From Proteles cristata cristata (Eukaryota; Chordata; Mammalia; Carnivora; Hyaenidae), in contig JAESUZ010003499.1 of the NCBI GenBank assembly GCA_017311185.1, positions 620,001 to 684,000 on the forward strand: a stretch of DNA of 64,000 bases. Direction: 5' to 3'. Under the pieces are notes generated by a model. It was not told the DNA's origin. It saw nothing but the letters and a program-made list of their open reading frames with translations, and did not search any database. The position numbers and the translations under genes are program-made. This document shows, piece by piece, positions 23,060-34,100 of this stretch (its first letter is position 1; each line of letters starts with the position of its first letter).

Positions 23060-24390
23060 CAGCCAATCCGAATGAAGGCCGGCACCCTGAATGTGGTCAC
23101 TCGATCATCCTGGCCACTTCCTTATCTTCTTCATCGGTTCTCTTCCTGTCCGTTCCTCCAGCACTAGCATGACTAAGCCGCCCTGTACCCACTCCCTGCT
23201 AAGGGAGGTGCCCTGCATCAGGACCCCAGCGGTCATGCCTCCATCAGACTATGGTGGGCACCGGGCCGGGGGCGCTGTTAGTGGCCAGCTGGCGATCCAC
23301 AATTGGACATGTGCTCGCTCGGAATGATGAGCAGGATGGATCACAGCCTTTCTCTCTGGAATTTAAACTAAAAACCCCGGACAGGGGGTTTCCGTTGGTG
23401 GGACCATCACATCCAGGTGGCCACGGGCAGAAGAATGTGGAATTGGCGACCCACAGGGAGGAGGGTAAGTGGATGCACCGGGAGTGGGGAAAGATGCCGG
23501 GGCAGCCTGGGGTCCGTGCCAGGCACCCTGGGTTCCTACGTTCCCGAGGTCCTGGCCGGTCCCCAGATGGCCTTGATCCCACCCGGGCCAGTTGAGCACC
23601 CCTGCTTCCCTGGGGCTGTGAGGACACCAGCTTTGTCAAAAAGGGTGGGGGCGCCGTCCCCCTCTGTGAGGTCAGCTTTGATTGTTCTTACGCAGATCTC
23701 GGGGTCAATGGCCTGAGGGTGGCCTCCCCTCTCCCCCCCCCCCAGACACCGAGTAAAGCACTGAGGAAATGCCTGCAGGCTCATGCCAGAGTTGCAGCAG
23801 GTCCGATTCTTCTCCTGGGGTGCCGAGGGGGTGGTTAGGTGAAGACCGTCCTTGATGCACCTCCTCACCGCACCGCTTCAAGGGCAGGAAAGTGGGGAGC
23901 CTGGAGCCTAGCAGGTAGACAACCTGCGGCAAGCAGTGTCAGGAGGAGCCGCTAGGTGGCGCCCGCTCACCTGTCCAACGGTCCTCCCGCAGGCCTGAGA
24001 GCCCGTCTCCGGCGGCCGGCATCCTGCATGCACCGGCCGGACCCGCCCATTGTCACTCTCCATTCTCTGCCTTTGCTGTAATGCCTTCTTCCCCAGCATC
24101 CAGACAGCCCTGCCGGCAGGGCCTGGCTCACGCCTCTCCTTCTTCACGGTGCTTTCCCTGCCCGCTCAGAGCACATGTTCCCAACCTCTGCTGACCCTTA
24201 GCACCACCACTCTGTTCTCAGATTCTCAGTTCGGGGTCCCCCGCCCACCCCCCAGGGTGATCTTTCATCTCTACGTAGACACACCTGGAGTTTACCTCCT
24301 CTCCCCAAATCGGCGTCACAGACTTGCCGTCGCAGCCACAGGCCTGCAAACTTGACGATTCCCCACCAAGGGGGGGGGTGGGGGGTTCTG
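23060..24390. other. unassigned intergenic stretch
   Basis: Moderately GC-rich with a C run (23734-23745) and a G-rich run (24369-24386). No exon, promoter or named repeat is recognised. Confidence 0.5.
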
Positions 24391-24394
24391 ATTT

Positions 24395-24615
24395 CTTTCA
24401 GTGAGGAAACTGAGGCTACAGAGGACAGAAAATCTGCCCCAGGTCGTAGCAGGAAAGTTTGAAATCTGCTCAGGGGCTTCAATGAACCTTAGAACTTCAC
24501 AAAGAGCCCTTCCACGGGGGTGCTGTTCATCTTTTCGTACACATGGGGAAACTGAGGCTCAGAAAGGAGCAGTAGCCTGCCCCAGGTCACACAGCCAGGG
24601 CTCTGTGCTTTCCAC
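24395..24615 (+). repeat. two MIR-type SINE remnants in tandem
   Basis: GTGAGGAAACTGAGGCTACA (24401) and ACATGGGGAAACTGAGGCTC (24540) are two MIR cores 140 bp apart in the same orientation. The second ends CCCCAGGTCACACAGCCAGG. Confidence 0.75.
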
Positions 24616-25284
24616 CACATCCCTCTGCACACCCAGACGGCCCCCTAGGTCACCTGCCAATTCCTTGAACCCCCAGGAGAGGGGGCCGAGGGGGGAGGGG
24701 AAGAGGGGTGCAATTAGGAAAGAGCCTGGACTCCACACAGGCCCCCCGGCTCCGAGCCAGTGCTGTGGGATCCTCTCCAGCAACCTAGGCAGCCTCCCTG
24801 TGGGGCGCAGACCCGGTGGGGCAGCCGCGGCCCTGGACGGTAGAGGAGGCTGCGCACAAACAGCTGGCGGGTCGTGAACCCAGCTGCTGGTGGGTGAGTG
24901 ACAGTCGCTCAGACGGCCTGGGGGCACGGGGTCCCCGGACTGGCGCGGCCTCCACCTCCAGGCAGCCTGCATTGCCTGCGCGGGGCGTGGAGAGGGGCCG
25001 GGAGAGGGACGAAGATGGGGCGACAGACTGGCAGCCGGTGGGGAAGAGACGAAGACGGTGCCAGGGAACAGCGTGGCGGGCCAAGGCTCCCCGGGAGCCG
25101 GAAAACAGCTTTGGGGAGAAGCGGGGGGCGAGAAATGGGGGTGTCTACTCCGAAGCTGGGGGAGCCGAAGGGATCGAAGAAAGGGGGCGGGGGAGGGCAG
25201 CCGGCTGGGCTCCCGCGGCGGCCTGGGGAGGGGCGGCCCGCAGAGAGGGCGGCGTCGGGCCGTGTGGGCGCCTCCCGGTCAGAA

Positions 25285-25380
25285 GCCACAATAGCGTCTC
25301 GTTAACAGCGCAGATTAAGGACTTTGTCAATTACCGCCGAAGGCTGCGCCGGGCGGATTAAACGCTTTTAAAAGTGCGGC
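25285..25380 (+). promoter_or_regulatory. AT-rich motif cluster inside the CpG island
   Basis: An AT-richer island of about 90 bp breaks the CG-rich promoter DNA. It contains a SOX-like ACAATAG (25288), GTTAACAG (25301), AGATTAAGG, a homeodomain-like TCAATTAC (25327), a K50-homeodomain-like GGATTAA (25355) and TTTTAAAA (25366). TTTTAAAA could act as a TATA-like element for a start near 25400. Motif matches are by eye. Confidence 0.4.
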
Positions 25381-25891
25381 TGGTGGGAGGGGGCGACTAA
25401 GAAGCCCCCCTCCCGGCACAAATCCCTCCTCTCGGGGGCAGAGGAGGCGGCGGGGGCTGAGACGGTGCGGGCGCGCCGGGGACGCGGGCGGGCGGCCGGG
25501 AGCGCGGGCGGCGCGCCGAGCGGCTCACACTGCGACCGCGGCGCCGGCGGCTGCGGCGGCGCAGGGAGGCGTCGGGCCCGCTCTCGGCCCTCGAGCGCCA
25601 GGATCCAGGGCCGCGGACTCTGGCCGGAGGCGCCCCCAGGCCGGCCTCGCTGGTGGGGATCCGGAGAGGGAGGTCCCAACGGCTTGGGACTCCAGGACCG
25701 GGCGCACGTGCCCGGCCGGGGTCCTCGGAGGCCCGCAGGGGGCGCCCTGCGGCCGGCCCCACCCCCTGCCCCGCGGGGGTCTCCGTGCGCCCCGAGGGAG
25801 CCGGCGGATCGCGGCGCCGCGCCCCGGAGACGCCCGACGGTCGGGCGGGGGCGCCCCCTGGGCCCTCCCGGCGCCGCGCCCCGGGCGCAGG

Positions 25892-25898
25892 GTGAGTT
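25892..25898 (+). promoter_or_regulatory. possible splice donor of a non-coding first exon
   Basis: GCAGG|GTGAGTT is a near-consensus donor in the CpG island, 640 nt upstream of the start codon. A matching acceptor, TTGCGCTCCGCAG|, ends at 26495, 41 nt before the ATG. Together they would let a transcript starting near 25.4 kb join a non-coding exon to coding exon 1. This is inference only. Confidence 0.3.
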
Positions 25899-26095
25899 GG
25901 CGCGGGTCCGGCCGGGGAGGAAGTTTGTGAGCAGCCGTCGGGGGTTCCCAGGCCCCTCCGGGAGCCGGCTGCGGGCGGAGGCGGAGGCGGGCTGCCCGCG
26001 GAGGTTTGCGGCCTCCCTGCCGGGGCCCCGGGGGCCTGGGGCCGGTTCTGCCCCTTTAGCTGGGCGTTTTCAGAGGTGGAGTTGAACTATCGCAG

Positions 26096-26097
26096 GC

Positions 26098-26128
<31 letters not shown>

Positions 26129-26150
26129 TGTGTGCGTGTGTGTGTGTGTG
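26096..26150. repeat. (CG)n(TG)n alternating purine-pyrimidine tract
   Basis: About 55 nt of uninterrupted alternating G and pyrimidine: first CG dinucleotides, then TG dinucleotides with one CG interruption. This sequence class readily forms Z-DNA. It lies 30 bp upstream of a TATA-like AATAAAAGG and 390 bp upstream of the start codon, so it may be polymorphic and affect promoter activity. Confidence 0.9.
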
Positions 26151-26177
26151 ACACAGAGAGGGAGGGAGGCCGGGGAG

Positions 26178-26188
26178 CAATAAAAGGC
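26178..26188 (+). promoter_or_regulatory. TATA-like element, candidate proximal start site
   Basis: CAATAAAAGGC in GC-rich surroundings resembles a TATA box with one mismatch. A start about 30 bp downstream (near 26215) would give a 5' UTR of roughly 320 nt with no upstream ATG. CpG-island promoters often lack TATA, so this may be incidental. Confidence 0.3.
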
Positions 26189-26536
26189 AAAGAGAGTCCG
26201 AGACAAAAAAGACACGGAGATTGAGGAGGAAGGAGGGAGGAGGGAGAGGAGCGCGCAGGGGGAGGCGCGGGAGCGGGGAGCGGGGACGGCGCGCAGCGCG
26301 AGCGGCGGGCAGGCTGCTGTCGCGCTCCCGCTGTCACCCGCGCACCCCGCGCACCCCGTCCGCAGCCGCGCACCCCCGTCCACGCGCCGCCGCTGGCCCG
26401 GGGCGCCTGGCGCGGGGCACCGAGGCGGGATCCGGCGGGCAGAACGCGCGCAGCGCCCGCGCCCGCGCCCACCTCGGCGTCTTTGCGCTCCGCAGCGGCG
26501 CGCCTCGCCGGGCGCCCCCGCCAGTCCTGCCGGAAG

Positions 26537-26608
26537 ATGGTCAATGACCGGTGGAAGACCATGGGCGGCGCTTCCCAACTTGAGGACCGGCCGCGTGACA
26601 AGCCGCAG
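26537..26608 (+). CDS. FIBCD1: FIBCD1 coding exon 1 (residues 1-24)
   Basis: This encodes the start of the cytoplasmic tail, beginning [11 protein letters not shown] and ending in DKPQ, and it sits inside the CpG island. The donor is CAG|GTACAC and the exon ends in phase 0. The ATG context GGAAGATGG is a good Kozak match. The frame remains open some way upstream, but only through GC-rich codons without another ATG, so this Met is the natural start. The tail is rich in charged residues and carries no obvious sorting signal other than the methionine-glycine-glycine stretch. Confidence 0.96.
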
Positions 26609-28133
26609 GTACACGCGGGCCCGGGGCGTGGGGACTTGGGGCCCGCGCGGTTGGCGAGGCGGTGGCCGCTCCGGCCGGCGGGGCGAGCGCCCAGCTCGAG
26701 GCTGGAGTTTGGGGTGCACCCCGCGAGGCTCGGGAGGCCTGGGGCGAGGCGGGCACCCTCCTGCCTCCTCCTCCAGAAGAGGCTTGAACTTGGGGTTCGG
26801 GGTGCGGATGGGAGCCGCACCCCCGCAGGAGCCGCGCGCCGTGGGAGAGGGCCCCCTTGCGCCTCCAACAGCCTCCCGGTGCGCGCGTGTGCACAGGGAG
26901 TAAGGGACCTATCGGCCACACGGTGGCCAGCCTTTTAGTTAACTGTGGGACCACACACATCACGCCCCTCACTCAGTGTTTCCTCACCTCTGCAATGGGC
27001 ATCTCAATCACTTGCTAACTCTCCCCCTGGGCACCACCCTGTGCCAGGTGCCTGCCAGGGTGCCCATCCCCTGGGTCTCCTCTGAACCCTTACACTTTAA
27101 ACAGCTCCCCACCCCCCTCCAGTAAAGGATCAGTGAATATTTGTCTCATGCGAGAAGCCCAGATATCATGAGTCTTCAGCTCTAAGGCAAGGAAAGCGAG
27201 GCTCAGAGACAGTTGCTTCTAGAAGCCAGAGGCCTGGAGGCTCTGCTGAGATTTGAACCTGGGTCCGAGGTTCCAGGCCTGTTCATTCCGCCCTTCCTGC
27301 TGCGTCTTCAGGGGCAGTGGTGGCGTGCCCGGGGCTGTGCGCTGGAAGGGGGTGAGGGCAGAGCTCCCGGGCTGGCCAGAGAGGGGGCCGGAGCCTCGAA
27401 GCTGAGCGGAGGGACAGCCCTGGGGCTGCCCCGGGCCTGGCTGCCAAGGGACTGGGGCAGGCAGGCACATGAGGAGGCCGGCGGGCCAAGGAGAGGAGAT
27501 AATGGGGCTGCCCGTTTTAAATTTCAGATTTCTCCCAGACAGATGTCATTGGGGAGAGAGCCGTTTGTGTCGGCAGTGGCAAGAAGGGGGAGGCAGGGGC
27601 GGGCCTTGACAGCCCCCCCTCGCTCTCCAGGGCTGCAACTTGCTGGTGCTGTCTGGACTGACGGGGGGGTGGAGCCCAGCCCTCTCCAGTTTGCAGGGCT
27701 CCTTCCCAACCAACTGGACAAGCTCACTTCGTGCTGCAGCCTGGGGGCAAAGCAGAGATGCACATTCCCACGTCGCAGGGTAACGTGGCTCAGAGAGGTT
27801 GAGGCACGCGCGCCCAAGTCACACAGCATGTTAGCAGGAGAGCGAGGATTCGAACCTGGGTCTGACCCCGGCGCCTCCCAGTGCCTTCGAGGTAGTCTGT
27901 TTCTTTGTTCTGGGCAGGTGCACCCCCAAGCCAATCCCAGTCTGTGCTGAGATCTGACTTTTTACCCTGTTAGCAAGAGCCGTCTTACCTCCTAGACTCG
28001 TTCAAGGCCATCCCCGGCCTGACCCATTCTCCCTTCCCATTACCCCCTTGCCAGGACCGACTGCTTGTCCTTTGCCACTAGGCCGCCCCTTTCCAAACCT
28101 TTGCAGTCTTATCTTGTCTCCTCCAAGATCTCA

Positions 28134-28165
<32 letters not shown>

Positions 28166-31100
28166 CCTTTTGCTCAGGGAAATCCTGCATGTGCTTCAAA
28201 ACCTACTCAGACGCCACCTCCTCCGGGAAGCCTCCCCTGATGCTCTGTGGCTGGGCCTCAAAGTCCCGGTAGCATTTAGCTTATGCTGCTCAGCTGCCTT
28301 TTTCTCACTGCCTTGTCCCCCAGCCCCAAGTCCCTCCTCTATCAGGGGCTCCCTTTGGACACGTGCTCTTTCTGGGCCCCCGTCTCTAGGTCCTCTGCCG
28401 GCCCAGGCTCCTGCCCTTCCACGCGGCTCAGGTTGGGAGCTTAGGGATATTTGCTGAGTTGAACTGCGTGGAGCAGCCAGGCGCTGTGGGTGAGGAGCCA
28501 GCAAGTGCTGCCGGGTCTCCAGGGGATGCGGCTTCTGGGGCGGATCTGTTTGAAATGGGCCTTCAGGGCCTCCTCCCTCCGCTGCTGCCTGGGGACACGT
28601 TCCAGCTGCCACCAGCCAGAGCCCAGCTGTCTGCCCCTTGGCATCAGAGGCAGCTGAGGGCTTGTGGCCCCTGGAGCCTGGGCGGATATCAAACACCACC
28701 CCCTTCCCCATTCCTTTGGTGACCTAGCGGTGTAGACCAAAGCATGGGGATGAGGTCTGGGCCAGCCCCAGGCTTATGTGAAGGTTCAGATAGGAAGCAA
28801 GGCCTTTCCCGTGCTCACTCTGCCGTCCTGGGTCCCCCTCCACCTGCTCGCTCAGGTCTGGCCTCCCTCCCTCCCTTGCTTCTAGGTTCATCTCGGCCGC
28901 TGACATGCTGTGTGGCTCTGGGGAGGTGACTCCCCATCTCTGGGCCTGGGCTTTACCAACTGCAAGTCGAGAGCAGCAATTCCTGCTTCTTCCTCCCCCC
29001 ACACCAGGGCTCTTAGGAAAACCCCGGGGTGTTTTTGCAAACTGTAAAGCTCCGCTTCTCCGTGCCGAGGGTGGTTCTCACGGCAGCCCGTTCCGTCTCG
29101 CGTGTTGTCAGCGTCCTGACCTTGCCTCTGCCCACCAGGGAGAACGATCTGGCTGCCCAGCTCCCGCCGGAAGGCTCTGGCTGAGGGTCTTGAACGGGAC
29201 CCTTCCTCCGGGAGAGGAGGGATGCGTCCCTCGGTGCCCCGGCTGCGCTCATCCTCCGCATGTCTGGTCTCACGCTGGGAGGTTGGCAGCAGGGACAGTC
29301 CGCCCATTTGACAGATGAGGCAACTGAGGCTGAGAGAGCCAGCGCTGGGAACTGCCTCCCAGGCGGCAGCAGAGCGTCGGCAGGAGGACGGAGGGAAGAG
29401 CGGCGGCCGGCCTGGCCTCGGTCAGCCTTCCCGGCGGCGTGATGTGAGTCCCGGAGAGAGCGCGTCTGGGCTGCGTGGTTCCCGGGGCCACGGGCCCCAC
29501 CCGCTGCCGGCAGACGGTGCCGTGTCGCTGTCCCGGGGCCAGCCTCAGCCTGCCCTGCCCTGGGCCTGTCGGCCCTGGCTCCTCCTTTGCTGGGTGACCT
29601 TGGACAAGCTCCCTGCTCTGTTCGAGTGACCCTTCTCCCCCTGCAGCACGAAGGGGCTTTCACACCCTTGGGGCAGGAGATGACCGTGGAGTATTCGCCA
29701 GAGTTGGGAGTTTGTCAGATGAAAGGGTCTAGAAATAGATGCGATTCTCTTCTCCTGGAGCGTGGGGAGCAGGAAGTCACCCTATAGCCAGCACCTCCTG
29801 GGCAGGGGTGGGTAGGAGGGGGTGGGAAGGCTTTCTGAGCGTCCTCGGGGGTCCCAGGCGGCCTCTCTTGATACTTTCCCAACTTCCCCAACGTGGCCCG
29901 AAGAAAAAGGTCTCCTTGGGCAGTTCTTCCTCATGTCTAACCTAAACTCTGCAGCGTTTGATTCCCTCCGTGACTCTTTCTGGAATCTCTACTTGCTTAG
30001 AGTCTCGTGAGGGGAGCAAACCCCTCACAAGTCGGGTACTGTCACAAGGTGCTACAAGGAAAAGCGACCGTGTTTTTGTTCCCTGGGGCTTGGGTCGAGG
30101 TCACTGTGCTAAGCAGGGGCTGGGAAAGAAGGGGGGGGGCGTGATGGAAGGAGGGGCCCAAGGGGCCACAAGGCAAGGACTCCCTTCTGGCCGCCCCGCC
30201 CCGCAGAGCTGCCATCTAGCCCAGCAGGGTGGCTGCGCCCCGAAGGCAGGGTGGGCGTGCAGAACTGGGTCCCAGAGGGGGTGACGGGTTAAGCTGACTG
30301 GAGTTTGCCGATTGGTCCTGGAGGGGGACCCGGTGTGTTGGGAGAACGGAAGGAACCAGGCAGGTGCGGAGAGCTGGGGGTTCTAAGCAGAACCTTCGGG
30401 AAGGGTCCTTTGCGGCTTTGTGGGGAACCGGTTGGGGGGGGTCTGGGAGGTGGCGGGGACACTGTCACAGTGATTTAGAGGCAGGTGACGGGGCTCAGAC
30501 CGGGGCAGGGCTGGGGGCACAGGAACAGAGCCAGGGGGCTGGCTGGGTGGCGGCGGGGCGCCGGCGTGGAGGGGCAACAGCCGGGTTGGTGCCGCCCTGG
30601 TGGGGATCCCCGGAGCGCTCAGGTTGCGGGGGACGGGACCTGGTTTGGTGTCGGTGGGCCTGGTGGGCCATCTGGGAGGCCAGGGGCTGTGGGGGCGGGA
30701 AGGGGGGAACGAGACCCTCCCTGGAAGCATATGGAGACGCCCCCTGCCGCCCCAGAATGGACGCAGAGCTGAGCGCCTCCGAGGAGTGGCAGAGGTTGGG
30801 GACCTTGGAGCACCCAGGAGGGGTGGCCTTGGGCCCTCTCCAGGCCCTGCCCCTCTGTCCCCTTCAGCCCCTCCCCCAGGACCTTCCAAATGGCCAGAGG
30901 CCTCAGGTGTGTTATAATGGAAGAACCAGCCCCTTGCTCTAGGGGGTCTCTGCAACCCCCCCTCCCCCCACCCTGTCCAGCCAGGCCCAGGGCGGCAGAC
31001 TTAGCCAAGCAGGAGCCGTTTGCCCGGTGGTGGGAGCAGGTGCCGGCTCCTGGGGAGAGGTGACGAGGCCCCCACCCGCAGCTCTGTGCCTGAGACCCCT

Positions 31101-34100
31101 GCCGGCCGGGCCCCCGCACCGCCTGCCCCAGGTCTTCCCAGTCCAAAGCTCCACTCTGTGGTTCCATCATGATGAACGGCCATCTTGCCTTTGGCTGGGG
31201 GGCTCGTGGGGGGCTGTGCACTTGGATCCCACCTTGCCTGACCTCCTCCTGGAGGGACAGTTTCTTCTTCCTACTTTGATACAGGAGCCCAGTCTCTGTC
31301 TACTGCAGGGGCTCCCACACCGGCTCCCTGAGCAAACAAGGAAGAAGATGGGGGGGCGTGAAGGAGGGGTGCGGGCCAGGCATGTGGGGTGAGCAGGGCA
31401 TCGAGCCACTGCATCCCTTCCTCTTGAGCCTCCTTTCTGCCTCCGGACCCCATGGCCCCCTCTGGAGGCTGGGGACACAGAGGAGGCAGCCTGGACAGAC
31501 GCCACCCTCCCCTGAGGCACCTCTGGGGTCCCCTACCTCCTGCCTCCCCAGGCACCAGCCCATCTGGCCCTCCCCTCGGCCGCGGCTTCCTGGCCAGCCA
31601 GCCCTGGGGGCCACGCGGGGGACGAAGCCACGTCCCTGCAGCTGGGGGCTCCCCGACGCGGCTAGCGGCAGAGCGGACCTCGAACCCGGGGCTCTCAGGC
31701 CCGCCGCCTGGGATGCCTTCCCGATGTCCGCGCTCCCTGTGCGGCGAGGCGGGGGCCCTGTGTGCCCTGGCGGCCTCCCGGGACCCGGGGTGTGCACCCG
31801 GCTCGGACACTGCCAGGGGCTGACGGATCAGCTCCAGCCCCGCCGCGGGCTCGGTTGGGCGGCTCGCCGCACAAAGCCCCCTTATCATCTCGGGCAGATT
31901 TCTTTGCGAAACACGTCAACAGCAGCCTATGAAACCGAACAGAACTTCATGTTTAAGGTGATCTCAGAAGACTAATTCTCCTCTGCTGAGTGGCCTGTTT
32001 CATCTCCAACCCCGTCACCCCCTGCCCCCCCGGGGACCCCCTGAGGCTTTCTCTAGCCTCTCCCTCCTCTGCACCCACTGCCTTCCCTGTAATGACTTGG
32101 GGGCTTGGGTGGAAGCAGGTGTGAGAGACGGCGAGGGTCCTGGAGACGGGGGAGGGGGAGGGGGCGGGGGACTCTGCCTTGCCAGCTGGGGACCTTAATG
32201 CCGTTCGGTTGGAGGACGTCGCTCAGAGCTGCTTGGGGCAAGGTGTCTCCCCGCGGACTCCGGGAGGGGCCTGACTTGCTGACGCAGAGCTTTGTGTCAC
32301 AAACCCCAGTCACACTCCAGGCCGAGGAAGGAACGTTGTGGGAAGACGTAGCCACGGCACGGACGGTCTGATTCCGGTCACCGGCCCAGGGATCAAATGC
32401 TGGCCCGATCGCTCGCCTCCTGTGCGACCTTGGGAAGGGGTCTTCTGCTCTGGGAGCTTTTCCCGTCTGCCCAGGGAGTCCAGCCAGAGAAGGAGCCCGG
32501 GGTTCAGGGCTCAGCACAGAGGTCATGAGCCTCCAAGCACCGTGGATCCCGGGGCTGTCATGTCGTCCCCTTTCGAGCACGGTCACCGAGAAGTGGCCTG
32601 GTCCATCTGCTCTTACTCCGATCCCTCTACAAGCAGCCGCTCTGTGCCCAGCGAGCAGGCCCTGCCCGGGGGGACTCTCGTGGTCCAGCCTAAGTCTCCT
32701 GGGCCCCGGGCTTGCTGCCCCAGCTCTCAGACTCCGATTCAGGCCCCATGTGGGTTAAGAAGCACAGTCCGTGGGGCGCCTGGGGGGCTCAGTCGGTTAA
32801 GCATCCGACTTCTGCTCAGGTCACGATCTCATGGTGCACGAGTTCGAGCCCCGCCCTGGGCTCCCTGGCTGTCAGCACAGGATCCTCTGTCCCCCTCTCT
32901 CTCTGCCCCTCCCCTGCTCACACTCTCTTTCCCTCAAAAATAAATAAACATTAAAAACATTTTTTTAAAAGAATCACAGTCCATGAGACTTGGGCTCCAT
33001 CAGGGCAGGGCTAGGATGACCACCAGCCACACCATCCTCCGGGACTGGCCTGGAGGCTGGCTCATGGGGGCACCCAGTGAATGAGTACGTTTGAACGAGC
33101 ACATGAATGAAGCCAAAGGGGATGACTGTCTTGACAAGAGCCACCCTTGGGGGAAGGAAGGGGCATGGGAACACGGAGGAGGAGCCTCTCCAAAACTATG
33201 TTGGGGATCAGGGGAGGGCTGGGGAAACAAGGAGGGCTTCCTAGAGGAGGTGGCATCTAGCTGAACCCTGAAGGAAGAAAAGGAGTTCGGTCGGTGGGTG
33301 GAAGAGGAGCAGGGGCAGTGGGTGCCACGGGTTGAGGGAGCAGCCTATGCAGAGCTGATGTGGTGGGGCGGGGTGGAGGGGGGGAGCTAAGGTGTTCAGT
33401 TTCTGGCTGGAGCAAGCTGTCTAGACGGTGTGGAGCCCTGGATGGAGGTGCTGCCCCCGGGCCCCAGGCAGATGTGGAGGGAGGAGTCCCGGGGGTTGTC
33501 AGCACTGCAGGGATGGGCTAAGGAATTCTCTCCCCCATCTCGCCAACAGCACAGCACCCTTCCTTACGGGGGGTGGGGGCTCTGCTGGTCCCCCTGTGCC
33601 TCACCCCTGACCCCATTCTCCTCTGGTGCCAAGGAGGAGATTCAGGAGTTCCCTGTGGAATTTGAGCGTCCACAGAAGAAGCTGTTTGCTCTGTTGTACT
33701 TTCTCACGGTAGGATGCGAGGTGCAAGGTGCAAGAGGAATTGCTACTTCATGTATCACGTGTGTGCTGCGAGGTGCAGAGGAATTGCTACTTTATGTATC
33801 GCTGAGAAAGACAGCTGTCAATTACAACTCCAGGGCCCCCCCCCTCCTCCCTCCCTCCCACGCCTGCGTGGGAGACGTTAAAAAAATGAAAAAGATACAT
33901 CCTAGCATCTGTGACATACAGAAGTAACACTCTGGGTGGAAAATAAAAAACCAACACCTCCAGATGCTCCGTGCACTGATCACGGGGCAGTAAAAGCTGC
34001 TAATATTTGTTGCACATGCACCACGCGCCAGGCACGGCGCCAAGTGCTTTCATGTACTAACTCATTTAAAGATGCATCTCAAATGCAGAAAGTTGAACAT

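Larger units (their letters stand above)
24800..26900 (+). promoter_or_regulatory. FIBCD1: CpG island and promoter region of FIBCD1
   Basis: CG dinucleotides are dense, especially 25430-25900 and 26240-26530, in contrast to the CpG-poor flanks. The island covers coding exon 1 and at least 1.5 kb upstream. No SINE lies between 21.2 and 32.7 kb, which is usual around active promoters. Inside are two TATA-like sites (25366 and 26180), a Z-DNA-prone repeat (26096-26150) and a possible non-coding exon donor (25892). Confidence 0.85.

Noticed and set aside
1..25000. LAMC3 exons, expected on the 5' side from human gene order
   Set aside because: No laminin EGF-like cysteine pattern or signal-peptide exon is visible on either strand. 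In human the gap is larger than the space available here.
25465..26085. 206-codon + strand frame in the CpG island
   Set aside because: Arginine/glycine/alanine-rich, with no ATG-driven context shown, ending before the FIBCD1 start. Treated as a composition shadow.
26056..26919. 287-codon - strand frame antisense to exon 1
   Set aside because: It reads through the CG/TG repeat and the CpG island, and its composition explains it. No splice or start context supports it.
33430..33927. 165-codon + strand frame in intron 1
   Set aside because: It has a more protein-like middle part, but it crosses a local duplication and a C-rich run, with no splice fit to FIBCD1 and no recognised domain.
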